Under the pieces are notes generated by a model that saw only the letters and a list, made by a program, of their open reading frames with translations, was not told the DNA's origin and did not search any database. From Anaeromyxobacter dehalogenans 2CP-1 (GTDB lineage Bacteria; Myxococcota; Myxococcia; Myxococcales; Anaeromyxobacteraceae): a stretch of DNA of 64,000 nucleotides. This document shows, piece by piece, positions 1 through 8,029 of this stretch. The stretch covers positions 1,686,001 through 1,750,000 of the forward strand of contig NC_011891.1 in NCBI RefSeq assembly GCF_000022145.1, in the 5' to 3' direction. The translations under genes and the position numbers were made by a program. Position 1 is the first letter of the stretch. Each line of letters begins with the position of its first letter.

Positions 1-2
1 AG

Positions 3-1583
3 CGGCACGGCGTGCTCCAGCCGGTCGAGTACGTCATCGACCCCGCCGTCACCGCCGGCCGCAAGTACGCGATCTACGACTACGAGCTGAAGACGAAGCT
101 CGACCAGGCGGTGTCGGTGCGCGCGCCCGCGAAGGTGAAGCGCGCCCAGGCAGAGCGGATCCAGCAGCTCTGCGAGACCGTCTACCGCGAGCTCGGCATC
201 CGCGACCTGGGGCGCATCGACCTGCGCCTCGGCGACGACGGCGAGCTCTACTTCCTCGAGATCAACGCGCTCCCCTCGCTGGAGCCCGGGGCCGGCATCT
301 ACGCGGCCGCCGCGCTGGAGGGGCTGCACGAGGACGCGGTGCTCGGGGCCGTCATCCAGAGCGCGGTGCAGCGCTGGAACATCGTGGACAAGAGCGCCCG
401 GCGAGGGCGGCCCCGCCGCACCGAGCGGCTCAAGGTCGGCTTCAGCTTCAACGTGAAGCGCGTCACCCCCGATCCCGGCGGCGAGCAGGACGAGGAGGCG
501 GAGTACGACTCGCCGAAGACGCTCCAGGCCATCCGCGAGGCCATCGCGAGCTGGGGCCACGAGGTGGTGGACCTCGAGGCGACCCAGGACCTGCCGCTGC
601 AGCTCGTGTCCACGCCGGTCGACGTGGTCTTCAACATCGCCGAGGGCTTCAAGGGGCGCAGCCGCGAGTCGCAGGTGCCGTCCCTGCTCGAGCTGCTCGA
701 CATCCCCTACACCGGCTCGGATCCGGCGGCGCTGTCGGTCTCGCTCGACAAGGCGCTCGCGAAGCGCATGGTGCGCACCCACGGGATCCTCACCCCCGAC
801 TACCTGGTGCTGAACACCGGCAACGAGCGGCTGCCGCGCGAGCTGACCTTCCCGCTCATCGTGAAGCCGGTGGCGGAGGGCACGTCGAAGGGCGTCACGC
901 GGAAGTCGGTGGTCCGGGACGAGCCCGAGCTGCGCGAGGTGGCCCGGGAGCTCATCGCGAAGTACCGCCAGCCGGCGCTGGCGGAGGGCTACGTCTCCGG
1001 CCGCGAGTTCACCGTCGGGCTGCTGGGCGAGCGGCGGCCGCGGGTGCTCCCGCCCATGGAGATCGTGTTCCTCGACGCGAAGGACCCCACGCCCATCTAC
1101 TCGTTCGAGATGAAGCAGGACTGGAACGAGCGGATCCGCTACGAGGTGCCGGCGAAGCTCACGCCGCGCGAGCTGGAGCGCCTGGAGAAGGCGGCGCGCG
1201 AGTGCTTCACCGCGCTCGGCTGCCGCGACGTGGCGCGGCTCGACTTCCGCATGGACGCCGAGGGGCGGATCCACTTCATCGAGTGCAACCCGCTCCCCGG
1301 CCTGGCCCCCGGCTGGTCGGACCTCGTGCTCATCGCGCAGGCCGCCGGCATGGACTACCGCGCGCTCATCGGCGAGATCCTCTCGTTCGCGATCCGGCGG
1401 TACCAGGAGCGCGAGCGCGAGCGCGAGCGGGCCCGCCGCGCGCAGGCCGCGGCCGAGCGCGAGGCGCTGGCGACGGCGGCGCAGGGGAACGGCGCGCCCG
1501 GCGCGGAGGCGCCCGCCGGCGGGAACGGCGGCTCGGGCGGCGAGGCTGGCGAGCGGCGGCCGCAGGCGCCGCACCGGCACTGA
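3..1583 (+). CDS. Tandem ATP-grasp (D-Ala-D-Ala ligase-like) protein, 5' end missing
   Basis: The reading frame is open to the left window edge, so the true start lies outside. The visible part begins inside one ATP-grasp domain: its C-terminal metal-binding segment (YFLEINALPSLEPG) falls within the first 100 residues. After a linker near residue 120 a second, complete D-alanine-D-alanine ligase-like module follows, with the lysine-containing strand IVKPVAEGTSKG and the terminal metal motif FIECNPLPG. Family members join an amino or hydroxy acid to an amine through an acyl phosphate using ATP. The last 60 residues are charged and then Gly/Ala-rich, including an Arg-Glu dipeptide run. Whether the substrate is D-Ala-D-Ala or another dipeptide cannot be told; a tandem arrangement is unusual for a plain Ddl. 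Confidence 0.85.
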   Translation, partial: RHGVLQPVEYVIDPAVTAGRKYAIYDYELKTKLDQAVSVRAPAKVKRAQAERIQQLCETVYRELGIRDLGRIDLRLGDDGELYFLEINALPSLEPGAGIYAAAALEGLHEDAVLGAVIQSAVQRWNIVDKSARRGRPRRTERLKVGFSFNVKRVTPDPGGEQDEEAEYDSPKTLQAIREAIASWGHEVVDLEATQDLPLQLVSTPVDVVFNIAEGFKGRSRESQVPSLLELLDIPYTGSDPAALSVSLDKALAKRMVRTHGILTPDYLVLNTGNERLPRELTFPLIVKPVAEGTSKGVTRKSVVRDEPELREVARELIAKYRQPALAEGYVSGREFTVGLLGERRPRVLPPMEIVFLDAKDPTPIYSFEMKQDWNERIRYEVPAKLTPRELERLEKAARECFTALGCRDVARLDFRMDAEGRIHFIECNPLPGLAPGWSDLVLIAQAAGMDYRALIGEILSFAIRRYQERERERERARRAQAAAEREALATAAQGNGAPGAEAPAGGNGGSGGEAGERRPQAPHRH

Positions 1584-1689
1584 TCTCGCGGCGCCGCGCC
1601 CCGGCGGGAGCCCCGCGGCAGGACCGCCCATCCGCGCCCCGGCGGGATTTCCGCTTCGCCCGGGGCCGCGGGTGGCGTAAGTCTTTCGC

Positions 1690-3159
1690 ATGCCCGAGAC
1701 CGCACCGACCGAGCCGCGCTGCCGCGCCCGCGACCTGGGCATCTCGCTGGGCCGCTACAAGCCGGGCCGCTGGAACGCCATCACCGACGTGGCCGGGGTG
1801 CGCGTCGGCCACTCCACCGTGACCCGCGGGGCCGGGCCGCTCCGCGTCGGCAAGGGGCCGGTCCGCACCGGCGTCACCGCCATCCTCCCCAACCCCACCA
1901 ACGTGTTCGAGGACCGGGTGGTCGGCGGTGGCTTCGTGCTGAACGGCGCCGGCGAGGTCTCGGGGATGACCCAGCTCCTGGAGTGGGGGCTGGTGGAGAC
2001 GCCCATCTTCCTCACCAACACGCTGTCGGTCGGCGCCGTCTCCGACGCGGCGGTGAAGTGGATGGTCGAGCGCTACCCCGGCATCGGCGACGAGCACGAC
2101 GTCATCATCCCGCTGGTCGGCGAGTGCGACGACTCCTGGCTCAACGACATCGCCGGCCGGCACGTGAAGGACGAGCACGTGTACGAGGCGCTCCGGACGG
2201 CCAGCGACGGGCCGGTGCCGGAGGGGAGCGTCGGCGGCGGCACCGGCATGATCACCTGCGACTTCAAGGCGGGGATCGGGACCTCCAGCCGCAAGCTCCC
2301 CGAGACGCTGGGCGGCTACACGGTGGGCGTGCTGGTGATGTCCAACTTCGGCGTGATGCGGCAGCTCCGCATCGGCGGCCTGCCGGTCGGCGAGGTGCTC
2401 GAGGCCCGCTACCGCCCGGCCAACCGGCGCACCCGCAACTACGGCTCGATCATCGCGGTGATCGCCACCGACGCGCCGCTCGCCACGCACCAGCTCAACC
2501 GCCTCGCGAAGCGCGCCGCGCTCGGCATCGGGCGCGTGGGCTCCACCGCGATGCACGGCTCCGGCGAGATCGTGCTGGCGTTCTCGACCGCCAACCAGGT
2601 GCCCCGCGAGACCAACAAGATGGTCTACCGGATGAAGATCCTGCTCGACCAGCGGCTCGACCCGCTCTACGAGGCGGTGATCGAGGCGACCGAGGAGGCC
2701 ATCCTGAACGCGCTCTGCATGGCGCGGGACATGGAGGGCGTGAACGGGAACGTGAGCAAGGCGCTGCCGCTCGACGACGTGAAGGAGATGGTCACCACCT
2801 GGCAGGCGGACGCCGCGCGCCAGGCGGCCGCCCCGCCGCTGCGCGGCCGGCGCCCGCCGGCCCCCGACGCCGCCGCGCGGGCCCGCACCGCGCCGGCCGC
2901 CTCCGCCGCGAAGCCGAGCGCGGTCCGCGGCGCGGAGGGGATGGCCCGGCCCGCCCGCCCGGCCGGCGCCGCGGCGGGCACGGCCGGGACGCAGGGGAGC
3001 CCCACGCGCATCGAGCGCCAGGACGCGCGGAGCGACTCGCAGGAGGCGAAGCGCGAGGCGGCGGAGCCGCGCCGGGACGAGGCGCCCCGGGGCGCGGGCG
3101 CGCGGACGAAGGACGGGGCCGGACCGCGCCCCGACGGCGGGGGGTCCGGCGAGGGGTAA
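1690..3159 (+). CDS. P1 family (DmpA-type) aminopeptidase/esterase with disordered tail
   Basis: This is an N-terminal-nucleophile hydrolase of the DmpA/L-aminopeptidase-D-esterase family. Such proteins cleave themselves before a serine, which becomes the free N-terminal nucleophile. The expected Gly-Ser is present in the motif NYGSII, with the serine at residue 253, close to Ser250 of DmpA from Ochrobactrum. Residues 1 to about 375 cover the family fold (opening DLGISLGRY, glycine-rich GSVGGGTG). The remaining 115 residues are rich in Ala, Pro, Arg and Gly, look disordered and are not part of the family. No signal peptide is seen, so a cytoplasmic location is likely. The start ATG follows a 106-base gap after the ligase gene; no strong Shine-Dalgarno is visible. 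Confidence 0.9.
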   Translation: MPETAPTEPRCRARDLGISLGRYKPGRWNAITDVAGVRVGHSTVTRGAGPLRVGKGPVRTGVTAILPNPTNVFEDRVVGGGFVLNGAGEVSGMTQLLEWGLVETPIFLTNTLSVGAVSDAAVKWMVERYPGIGDEHDVIIPLVGECDDSWLNDIAGRHVKDEHVYEALRTASDGPVPEGSVGGGTGMITCDFKAGIGTSSRKLPETLGGYTVGVLVMSNFGVMRQLRIGGLPVGEVLEARYRPANRRTRNYGSIIAVIATDAPLATHQLNRLAKRAALGIGRVGSTAMHGSGEIVLAFSTANQVPRETNKMVYRMKILLDQRLDPLYEAVIEATEEAILNALCMARDMEGVNGNVSKALPLDDVKEMVTTWQADAARQAAAPPLRGRRPPAPDAAARARTAPAASAAKPSAVRGAEGMARPARPAGAAAGTAGTQGSPTRIERQDARSDSQEAKREAAEPRRDEAPRGAGARTKDGAGPRPDGGGSGEG

Positions 3160-3186
3160 GCCCCGGACCGCGGGCGGCGCCCGTGG

Positions 3187-3192
3187 TATACA
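3187..3192 (+). promoter_or_regulatory. Extended -10 promoter for the small basic protein
   Basis: The stretch TGGTATACA carries a TG one base ahead of the hexamer TATACA, an extended -10 pattern, 39 bases upstream of the start codon. The -35 region at the right distance (CGGACC) is a poor match, as expected for an extended -10 promoter. Read by eye only. Confidence 0.4.
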
Positions 3193-3231
3193 GGGCGCCC
3201 CGCGTTTCGCGGTCCCTTTCCAGGAGGACGC

Positions 3232-3339
3232 ATGGCGAACTCGAAGAGCAAGCACAACCGCATGAAGTCCCGCCGCCGCCAGCAGTGGAAGGCGCGCAAG
3301 AAGCGCCAGGCGTCGGCCACGAAGTCCTCGAAGAAGTAG
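3232..3339 (+). CDS. Small, highly basic 35-residue protein
   Basis: An ATG preceded by a clean AGGAGG site seven bases upstream opens a 35-codon frame ending in TAG. About 15 of 35 residues are Lys or Arg and there is no acidic residue (MANSKSKHNRMKSRRRQQWK at the N-terminus). It has its own candidate promoter and a strong terminator directly behind it, so it looks like a deliberate monocistronic gene. The composition resembles small ribosome- or nucleic-acid-associated peptides, but I do not recognise a family and the function is open. It is easily missed because of its size. Confidence 0.75.
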   Translation: MANSKSKHNRMKSRRRQQWKARKKRQASATKSSKK

Positions 3340-3361
3340 CGCCGCGTCCCGTACGGACGCG

Positions 3362-3404
3362 AACGGCGGGCCGGCATCGCGCCGGGCCCGCCGTTTCGCT
3401 TTCC
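3362..3404 (+). terminator. Intrinsic terminator of the small basic protein gene
   Basis: A perfect 11-bp inverted repeat (AACGGCGGGCC with GGCCCGCCGTT, arms 3362-3372 and 3385-3395) with a 12-base loop is followed by TTTCGCTTT. It sits 22 bases after the stop codon and also lies beyond the 3' end of the convergent barrel-protein gene. Confidence 0.8.
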
Positions 3405-3420
3405 GTCCGCCGGGACCGCC

Positions 3421-4518
3421 TCAGAACCGGAACGACAGCCCGAGCTCCGGCCCGGTGAAGTCGGCCGAGGGCGCCTCCGTGCCGTCGCCGAACACGTGGA
3501 TGGCGCGCCAGCCCATCGTCAGCGCCAGCGGGCCGCCGCGGAACGCCACCGCCGCGCGCGAGTCGGTCACCGCGATCGGCAGCGGCGTGACCCGCGCGTG
3601 CCCCTCGAGGCCGATGGGGCCGATGAGCCCGAGCTGCCCCGAGACGCCGACGTCGGGCCCGAACGACACGTCGCCCGCGTGCGTCTTGTCCGCGAACGCG
3701 CCGGTGCGCGGCATCGACAGCATCGACCCGCCCGCCTCCAGCCGGAGCTGGACGGAAGGCTCGGAGAGGAACGCCCAGGTCACGTGGGCGGTGCCCCAGC
3801 CCAGCGCGTCGCCGCTCGCGCCCGGCAGCCGGGTGAGCCCGTCGCGCTCCAGGCCGTCCACGCTGGCGTTGAAGCCGAGCGTCGGCGTCTCGATCGCGAT
3901 GGCCACGCCGCCGGTGTAGCCGTCCGGCACGGCGGCCACCCGCGCGTCGAGGCGCAGGGTCACCGGCTCGGGCTGCGGGGCCGGGTAGTACGCGCCGCTG
4001 CCGTCGCCGGCGACGGTGCCCGGAGGGCCGCCGTACGGGCTCGGGTAGAGCGGGTAGTAGCCGTAGCCCCAGCCCCAGCCCCACCAGAACGGCGCGGTCG
4101 CGACCACCGCCACGCCGGGCGCGACGGCGTAGCCGCCGCGGTAGCCGCCGCGGCCCGGCGCCGGGGCCGATGGGTAGGGCGCCGGCGCGCCGCGGTAGTA
4201 GGGCGCGGGGGCGGTGCGGTAGGGCGCGGGCGCGCCGCGCGTGGCGTACGGGGCCGGCGCGCGCGGCCCGTAGGCGTAGCCGCCGGGCGCGTAGGCGCGC
4301 GGGGACGCCGGCGCGCCGCGGGCGTAGGGCGAGGGCATCGGGCCGGGCACCGGCGCCGCCACCGGGCCGCCGCCGCGGAAGCCGCCGCGCGGGGCCGCGG
4401 CGCCGCGCGGTGGGCCGCCGCGCGCCGGAGCGCGGGCGGTGGGGCGATCGTCCCGCGCCGCCGCGAGGGCGGGCGGCAGCGCGAGGGAGAGGGCGAGCAG
4501 GGAAGCGGTGAGCCGCAT
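3421..4518 (-). CDS. Secreted protein with APY-rich region and predicted outer-membrane barrel
   Basis: The 365-residue product begins with a signal peptide (MRLTASLLALSLALPPALA). Residues 25 to 150 form a low-complexity stretch of Arg-Gly, Ala-Pro-Tyr and Gly-Tyr repeats such as APAPY, followed by a Trp/Gly/Tyr-rich segment. The C-terminal 200 residues alternate polar and hydrophobic positions as in beta-strands and the chain ends in LSFRF, the terminal Phe typical of outer-membrane beta-barrels. The ATG at 4518 was preferred to the upstream ATG at 4641 because it has GGAGGTG ten bases upstream and gives the signal peptide. Likely an outer-membrane protein of unknown role. Confidence 0.75.
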   Translation of the reverse strand: MRLTASLLALSLALPPALAAARDDRPTARAPARGGPPRGAAAPRGGFRGGGPVAAPVPGPMPSPYARGAPASPRAYAPGGYAYGPRAPAPYATRGAPAPYRTAPAPYYRGAPAPYPSAPAPGRGGYRGGYAVAPGVAVVATAPFWWGWGWGYGYYPLYPSPYGGPPGTVAGDGSGAYYPAPQPEPVTLRLDARVAAVPDGYTGGVAIAIETPTLGFNASVDGLERDGLTRLPGASGDALGWGTAHVTWAFLSEPSVQLRLEAGGSMLSMPRTGAFADKTHAGDVSFGPDVGVSGQLGLIGPIGLEGHARVTPLPIAVTDSRAAVAFRGGPLALTMGWRAIHVFGDGTEAPSADFTGPELGLSFRF

Positions 4519-4722
4519 GGGACACCTCCGGAAGGACCGGGGTAGCAACGGCGGTGCCACCTCCTCCCGCGGAGGGAGCGCCGGGCGCGGAGGCCGCGGG
4601 ATCGCGGGCGCTTTCCTCGCGCGCGGCGCGCCCGCGGGCACGGCGGGCGCGGCCGGGTGACGCTGCGCGAGGACAGGTGTGTGAATCCGCGCGCCTGCCC
4701 GCGGAGGCGGGCGACAACGGCC

Positions 4723-4751
4723 TTGACTGCCGCGCCGCCCTCGCGTTAATC
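4723..4751 (+). promoter_or_regulatory. Candidate sigma-70 promoter for the small gene and tRNA-Ala
   Basis: TTGACT and TTAATC are separated by 17 bases in an otherwise GC-rich region with no other AT-rich hexamers. The position suits transcription of the 93-residue protein gene and the tRNA that follows it by nine bases. Confidence 0.35.
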
Positions 4752-4793
4752 ACTGCCCCTCCCGAGCGGCTCGATGACCGTGCGGGAACGCGA

Positions 4794-5075
4794 GTGGCAG
4801 GGAAGCTCTTCGAGGCGCTGCGGGATCGGGTCATCCTCCGATCGCAGATCGGGAAGCGGAAGCTGGACCGGACCGCGACCCGGCGAGCGCTGGACAGGGC
4901 CCTGCGCGACCTCGGCGAGCGCTTCGGCGCGCTGGCCCGGGCCGGGCGGGTGACGGTCCCCGCGGAGCTCGCGGTGGTGGTGAAGCAGGCGCAGGATCTC
5001 GAGCTCCGGCTCGAGCAGCAGGAGCGGGACCTCGCGGAGCTGGAGCGCGAGAGCCCGGCAGGCAGCACGACATAG
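4794..5075 (+). CDS. Small charged helical protein upstream of tRNA-Ala
   Basis: The frame from a GTG at 4794 encodes 93 residues (VAGKLFEALRDRVILRSQIG at the N-terminus) that are almost wholly helical in character. The last 40 residues show a heptad-like pattern of Leu and charged residues (LELRLEQQERDLAELERE), suggesting a coiled coil. The open frame extends further upstream to 4554, but that part is Ala/Arg/Pro-rich with no protein-like pattern, so the GTG was chosen. There is no clear Shine-Dalgarno. The stop lies nine bases before tRNA-Ala, so the two may share a transcript. Function unknown. Confidence 0.55.
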   Translation: MAGKLFEALRDRVILRSQIGKRKLDRTATRRALDRALRDLGERFGALARAGRVTVPAELAVVVKQAQDLELRLEQQERDLAELERESPAGSTT

Positions 5076-5084
5076 AAGATCTCC

Positions 5085-5157
<73 letters not shown>

Positions 5158-5163
5158 CAATGA

Positions 5164-5207
5164 AAACGGGCGGTTAGGAGAAATCCTGACCGCCCGTTTG
5201 GTTTTGC
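5164..5207 (+). terminator. Intrinsic terminator after tRNA-Ala
   Basis: AAACGGGCGGT (5164-5174) pairs perfectly with ACCGCCCGTTT (5189-5199), and inside it AGGA pairs with TCCT around a GAAA loop. The stem runs into TTTGGTTTT. On the opposite strand the stem is followed by TTTTCATT, so it may also end transcription of the convergent zinc-ribbon gene. Confidence 0.85.
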
Positions 5208-5253
5208 CGGGGAGTGGCGGGGGGACGAGCCCGTGGACACCCCGTGCACCTCG

Positions 5254-5583
5254 TCACTCGTCTAGCCGGCGACGTCTCGCGAGCTCAGCCTCGGCCTCGG
5301 CACCGGAGTACGTGCGGCCGAACCAGTACGCGTGCATCCTCGACAGGAACTCGCGGTCGGTGGGGAGCCCGGACTTCGAGCCGATCACCGAGTCGATGCC
5401 GCAGCGCGGGCAGAGCGCGGTCTTGCCGACGCCGGCGGCGTCCTCGGCGATCCACTCCTCGATCTTGGCCGGGGGGAACGTCTCGAGGCAGTAGAAGCAG
5501 CCGCACACGTCGCTCGCGAGGAGCTCGGCGCGGTGGTTCCCGCACCTCCGATGAGCCGCCTCGAGGTCCGCGTCGTAGCTCAT
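5254..5583 (-). CDS. Putative zinc-ribbon cytoplasmic protein
   Basis: The 109-residue product has a Cys cluster CGCFYC (Cys27, 29, 32) and a second pair CPRC (Cys58, 61), spaced as in a zinc ribbon, and no signal peptide or membrane segment. The order of a YCLETFPP-type segment, a short Glu/Trp helix and a CPRCGIDSVIG segment recalls uncharacterised cytoplasmic proteins in many Proteobacteria. The start ATG lies opposite the IS3 fossil region. Role unknown. Confidence 0.7.
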   Translation of the reverse strand: MSYDADLEAAHRRCGNHRAELLASDVCGCFYCLETFPPAKIEEWIAEDAAGVGKTALCPRCGIDSVIGSKSGLPTDREFLSRMHAYWFGRTYSGAEAEAELARRRRLDE

Positions 5584-5654
5584 GCAGCGAGTCTAGCAGG
5601 CGGCGCGGCGCGCTGACCTCGCGCAGAGCGCACCTTCCACAGGAAGGCCTCTCG

Positions 5655-5720
5655 CTGGACAATCAGACGCCAAACGAGTTTGCTCGCCGTCTCACCGGGC
5701 TCACGAAGTTAGCCGTCTAA
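5655..5720 (+). pseudogene. Fossil 3' end of an IS3-type transposase
   Basis: A short frame ending in TAA at 5720 encodes LSLDNQTPNEFARRLTGL, which matches the usual C-terminus of IS3-family integrase-type transposases (the rPHSSLgy-TPnEFa ending). Nothing recognisable as the rest of the gene lies upstream. The third codon positions (AAT, CAG, ACG, AAC, TTT) are less GC-biased than the neighbours. A truncated leftover is the simplest reading, but the match is short. Confidence 0.4.
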
Positions 5721-5770
5721 AGTCGGGGGGCAGGTCACGGCGAGTGGCCGCCCAGCGCGCTCTTCCGGGG

Positions 5771-5822
5771 TGTAGAGCGACAGGATAACTGACCCCCTTG
5801 CGACACAACTTCTGACCCCCTC
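5771..5822 (+). repeat. IS21 left terminal inverted repeat
   Basis: This 52-base end aligns with the reverse complement of the right end at 42 of 53 positions with one gap. It holds two copies of an internal motif, CGACA followed by TGACCCCC, the multiple-repeat pattern bound by the IstA transposase in this family. Confidence 0.9.
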
Positions 5823-5844
5823 TGCCCTCAGCAAGGAGGCGGAG

Positions 5845-7122
5845 ATGGGCAGCGAGATGGGATTCGTGGCACCCCCGACGACGGAGGTGCCGATGGTCGA
5901 GGCGGAGGCGGTCAGGCAGATGCGTGACCTCGCGGGTAAGGGCTGGGGCGCGAAGCGGATCGCGCGCGAACTCGGCGTGGCTCGCAACACGGTGCGTCGG
6001 TACCTGCGCGGCGCGGTGGCCGATCTCCAACGGCACCCTTCACAGCAGCGGCTCGACGACGTCCGGCGAGCTGAAGCGGTCGCGCTATTCGAGGGCGAGG
6101 CCGAGGGCAACGCCGTGGTCGTCGCGCAGATGCTCGGTGAGCGCGGCGTTGAGGCGAGCGTGAGGACCGTGCAGCGTGCCGTGGCGGACCGCCGGCGCGA
6201 GCAGCGCGCCGCCGACGTTGCGACGGTCCGGTTCGAGACCGCGCCGGGCCGGCAGATGCAGATCGACTTCGGCGAGCGCCAGGTCTGGATCGCCGACGAG
6301 CGCGTGACGGTGCACTTCCTGGCCGCGGTGTTGAGCTACTCGCGGCGGATCTTCGTGAAGGCGTTCCTGCACGAGCGTCAGGGCGAGTGGCTCGACGGGA
6401 TCGCGTCGGCGTTCCGCCACTTCGGCGGCGTGCCGCTCGAGGTTCTCGGCGACAACACGCGCTGCCTCGTCGCCGGCCGCAACCGAGAGGCGCAGACCGT
6501 GATCTTCCACCCGGCGTATGTCGCGTTCTGCCGCGATTGGGATGTTCAGCCGCGCGCCTGCCAGCCATACCGCGCCAGGACCAAGGGTAAGACCGAGTCC
6601 GGCGTGAAGTACGTGAAGCGAAACGCGATCGCCGGTCGGCGGTTTAACTCGTTCGCGCACCTGCAGGACCACCTATCCGCGTGGCAGCTCCTCGTGGACG
6701 GCCGCGTGCACGGGACGACGCACGAGGCACCTGCGAAACGCTTCGAGCGCGACGAGCGCGAGGCACTGAGGTCGCTGCCCGCGCGGCCGCTCCCGACGCA
6801 CGGCCGTCGCCTGCAGCGGCGCGTCGCGAACGACTCGCTCATCGACATCGACACGGTCCGCTACAGCGTTCCGCACCGCCTCGTGCGCGACCGCGTCGAG
6901 GCGCTCGTCACCGCCGACGAGGTTCGCATCTTCCACGGCCGCGACGTCGTAGCGGTTCACGCGCGCTCGTTCGAGCCGCACGCGCGGGTGATCGACCCGG
7001 CCCACCTCGACGGCCTCTGGCGCCGGCCTGCGGCTGAGAACCTCGTTCCCATCGCGCAGCCGCTCGCCGCGCTCGGACGGACGCTCGACGACTACGCGGC
7101 CGTGATCGGCGGTGCCGCGTGA
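5845..7122 (+). CDS. istA: IS21-family transposase IstA
   Basis: The 425-residue protein opens with a helix-turn-helix (about residues 15-50, IARELGVARNTVRRYLRG) that binds the element ends. A DDE catalytic core follows: Asp141 in MQIDFGE, Asp203 in VLGDNTRC and Glu251 in GKTESGVKY. All three acidic residues are present, so the enzyme should be active. It cuts and joins the element ends together with the IstB ATPase, whose gene overlaps the last four bases (GTGA). The start was taken at the ATG inside the left end region; a GGAGG site (AAGGAGGCGGAG) precedes it. Confidence 0.95.
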   Translation: MGSEMGFVAPPTTEVPMVEAEAVRQMRDLAGKGWGAKRIARELGVARNTVRRYLRGAVADLQRHPSQQRLDDVRRAEAVALFEGEAEGNAVVVAQMLGERGVEASVRTVQRAVADRRREQRAADVATVRFETAPGRQMQIDFGERQVWIADERVTVHFLAAVLSYSRRIFVKAFLHERQGEWLDGIASAFRHFGGVPLEVLGDNTRCLVAGRNREAQTVIFHPAYVAFCRDWDVQPRACQPYRARTKGKTESGVKYVKRNAIAGRRFNSFAHLQDHLSAWQLLVDGRVHGTTHEAPAKRFERDEREALRSLPARPLPTHGRRLQRRVANDSLIDIDTVRYSVPHRLVRDRVEALVTADEVRIFHGRDVVAVHARSFEPHARVIDPAHLDGLWRRPAAENLVPIAQPLAALGRTLDDYAAVIGGAA

Positions 7123-7898
7123 GCACCGAGATCACGCGGGCTCGCGTCCTCGAGAGCCTCGGCCGGCTCCGCCTCGGGCGCATCGGCGAGCAGCTCGACG
7201 CGTTGCTTTCGACCGCGGCACGGGGCGAGCCGACGTACCTCGACTTCCTCGACACGATCCTGCGCGAGGAGGTCGGGGCGAAGCAGCGGAAGCGCGTCGC
7301 GATGGGCATCCAGATCGCGCACTTCCCCGCGGTGAAGACCCTCGACGACTTCGACTTCAAGTTCCAGCCGAGCGTCGACCAGAAGCTCGTCCGCGAGCTC
7401 GCCGTCAGCCGGTACGTCGCGAACGCGGAGAACGTGCTCGTGTTCGGCCCGCCCGGCGTCGGCAAGACGCACCTCGCCATCGGGCTCGGGCGCGCCGCAG
7501 TCGAAGCCGGCTACACCGTGCTCTTCACGAGCGCGACGGCGTTGCTGGGCGCGCTCTCGAAGGCCGAGACCGAGGGCCAGCTCGCGGAGCGGCTCGCGTT
7601 CTACGCGAAGCCCAAGCTGCTCGTCGTGGACGAGCTGGGGTACCTGCCGTTCGAGAAGCGCAGTGCGCACCTGTTCTTCCAGCTCATCGCGAGGCGGTAC
7701 GAGAAGGGCGCGATGATCATCACGACGAACCAGGTCGTCACGCAGTGGGGCACCGTGTTCGGGGACGAGATCCTCGCCGCCGCGATCCTCGACCGGCTCC
7801 TGCACCACAGCTTCACGCTGATGATCCAGGGCGAGAGCTACAGGCTGAAGCAGAAGCGCAAGGCGGGCCTGCTCGGCAGGGCCGAGAAGGCGAACTGA
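7119..7898 (+). CDS. istB: IS21 helper ATPase IstB
   Basis: The 259-residue AAA+ ATPase, related to DnaC, has Walker A GPPGVGKTH (residues 110-118) and Walker B LLVVDELGY near residue 170. IstB forms an ATP-dependent assembly on target DNA and directs IstA to it. The GTG start overlaps the istA stop, as usual for the family, which implies translational coupling. The stop codon precedes the right terminal repeat by 11 bases. Confidence 0.95.
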   Translation: MSTEITRARVLESLGRLRLGRIGEQLDALLSTAARGEPTYLDFLDTILREEVGAKQRKRVAMGIQIAHFPAVKTLDDFDFKFQPSVDQKLVRELAVSRYVANAENVLVFGPPGVGKTHLAIGLGRAAVEAGYTVLFTSATALLGALSKAETEGQLAERLAFYAKPKLLVVDELGYLPFEKRSAHLFFQLIARRYEKGAMIITTNQVVTQWGTVFGDEILAAAILDRLLHHSFTLMIQGESYRLKQKRKAGLLGRAEKAN

Positions 7899-7909
7899 AC
7901 CCCGAGGCG

Positions 7910-7962
7910 GAGGGGGTCAGAAGTTCTGTCGTTTGGGGGTCAATTCCCCCTGTCGTTTGACA
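7910..7962 (-). repeat. IS21 right terminal inverted repeat
   Basis: The right end, read on the minus strand, starts TGTCAAACGACAG and repeats the CGACA/TGACCCCC motif twice, mirroring the left end. The direct repeat CGGGG follows immediately. Confidence 0.9.
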
Positions 7963-8029
7963 CGGGGCAACGTACGCAGTGGGCCAGCAGCGGCGCTGCC
8001 GTAGCGTCAGCCGAAGCGAGACCGTGTTC

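Larger units (their letters stand above)
5771..7962 (+). mobile_element. Complete IS21-family insertion sequence
   Basis: The element is 2192 bp long, carries istA and istB in the usual order with a 4-base overlap, and is bounded by imperfect terminal inverted repeats that start TGT and end ACA. It is flanked by an exact 5-bp direct repeat CGGGG (5766-5770 and 7963-7967), which fits the 4-8 bp target duplications of IS21 elements. Both genes are intact. No open frame spans the flanks, so it inserted in intergenic DNA behind the histidine kinase gene. Confidence 0.95.

Noticed and set aside
1410-1436. GAGCGC simple repeat as a regulatory or phase-variable tract
   Set aside because: It is a short Arg-Glu run inside the coding tail with too few units to suggest slippage control.
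5771-5822. CGACA/TGACCCCC repeats as a CRISPR-like array
   Set aside because: Only two copies per end, mirrored at the other end of the IS21 element; they are transposase-binding repeats.
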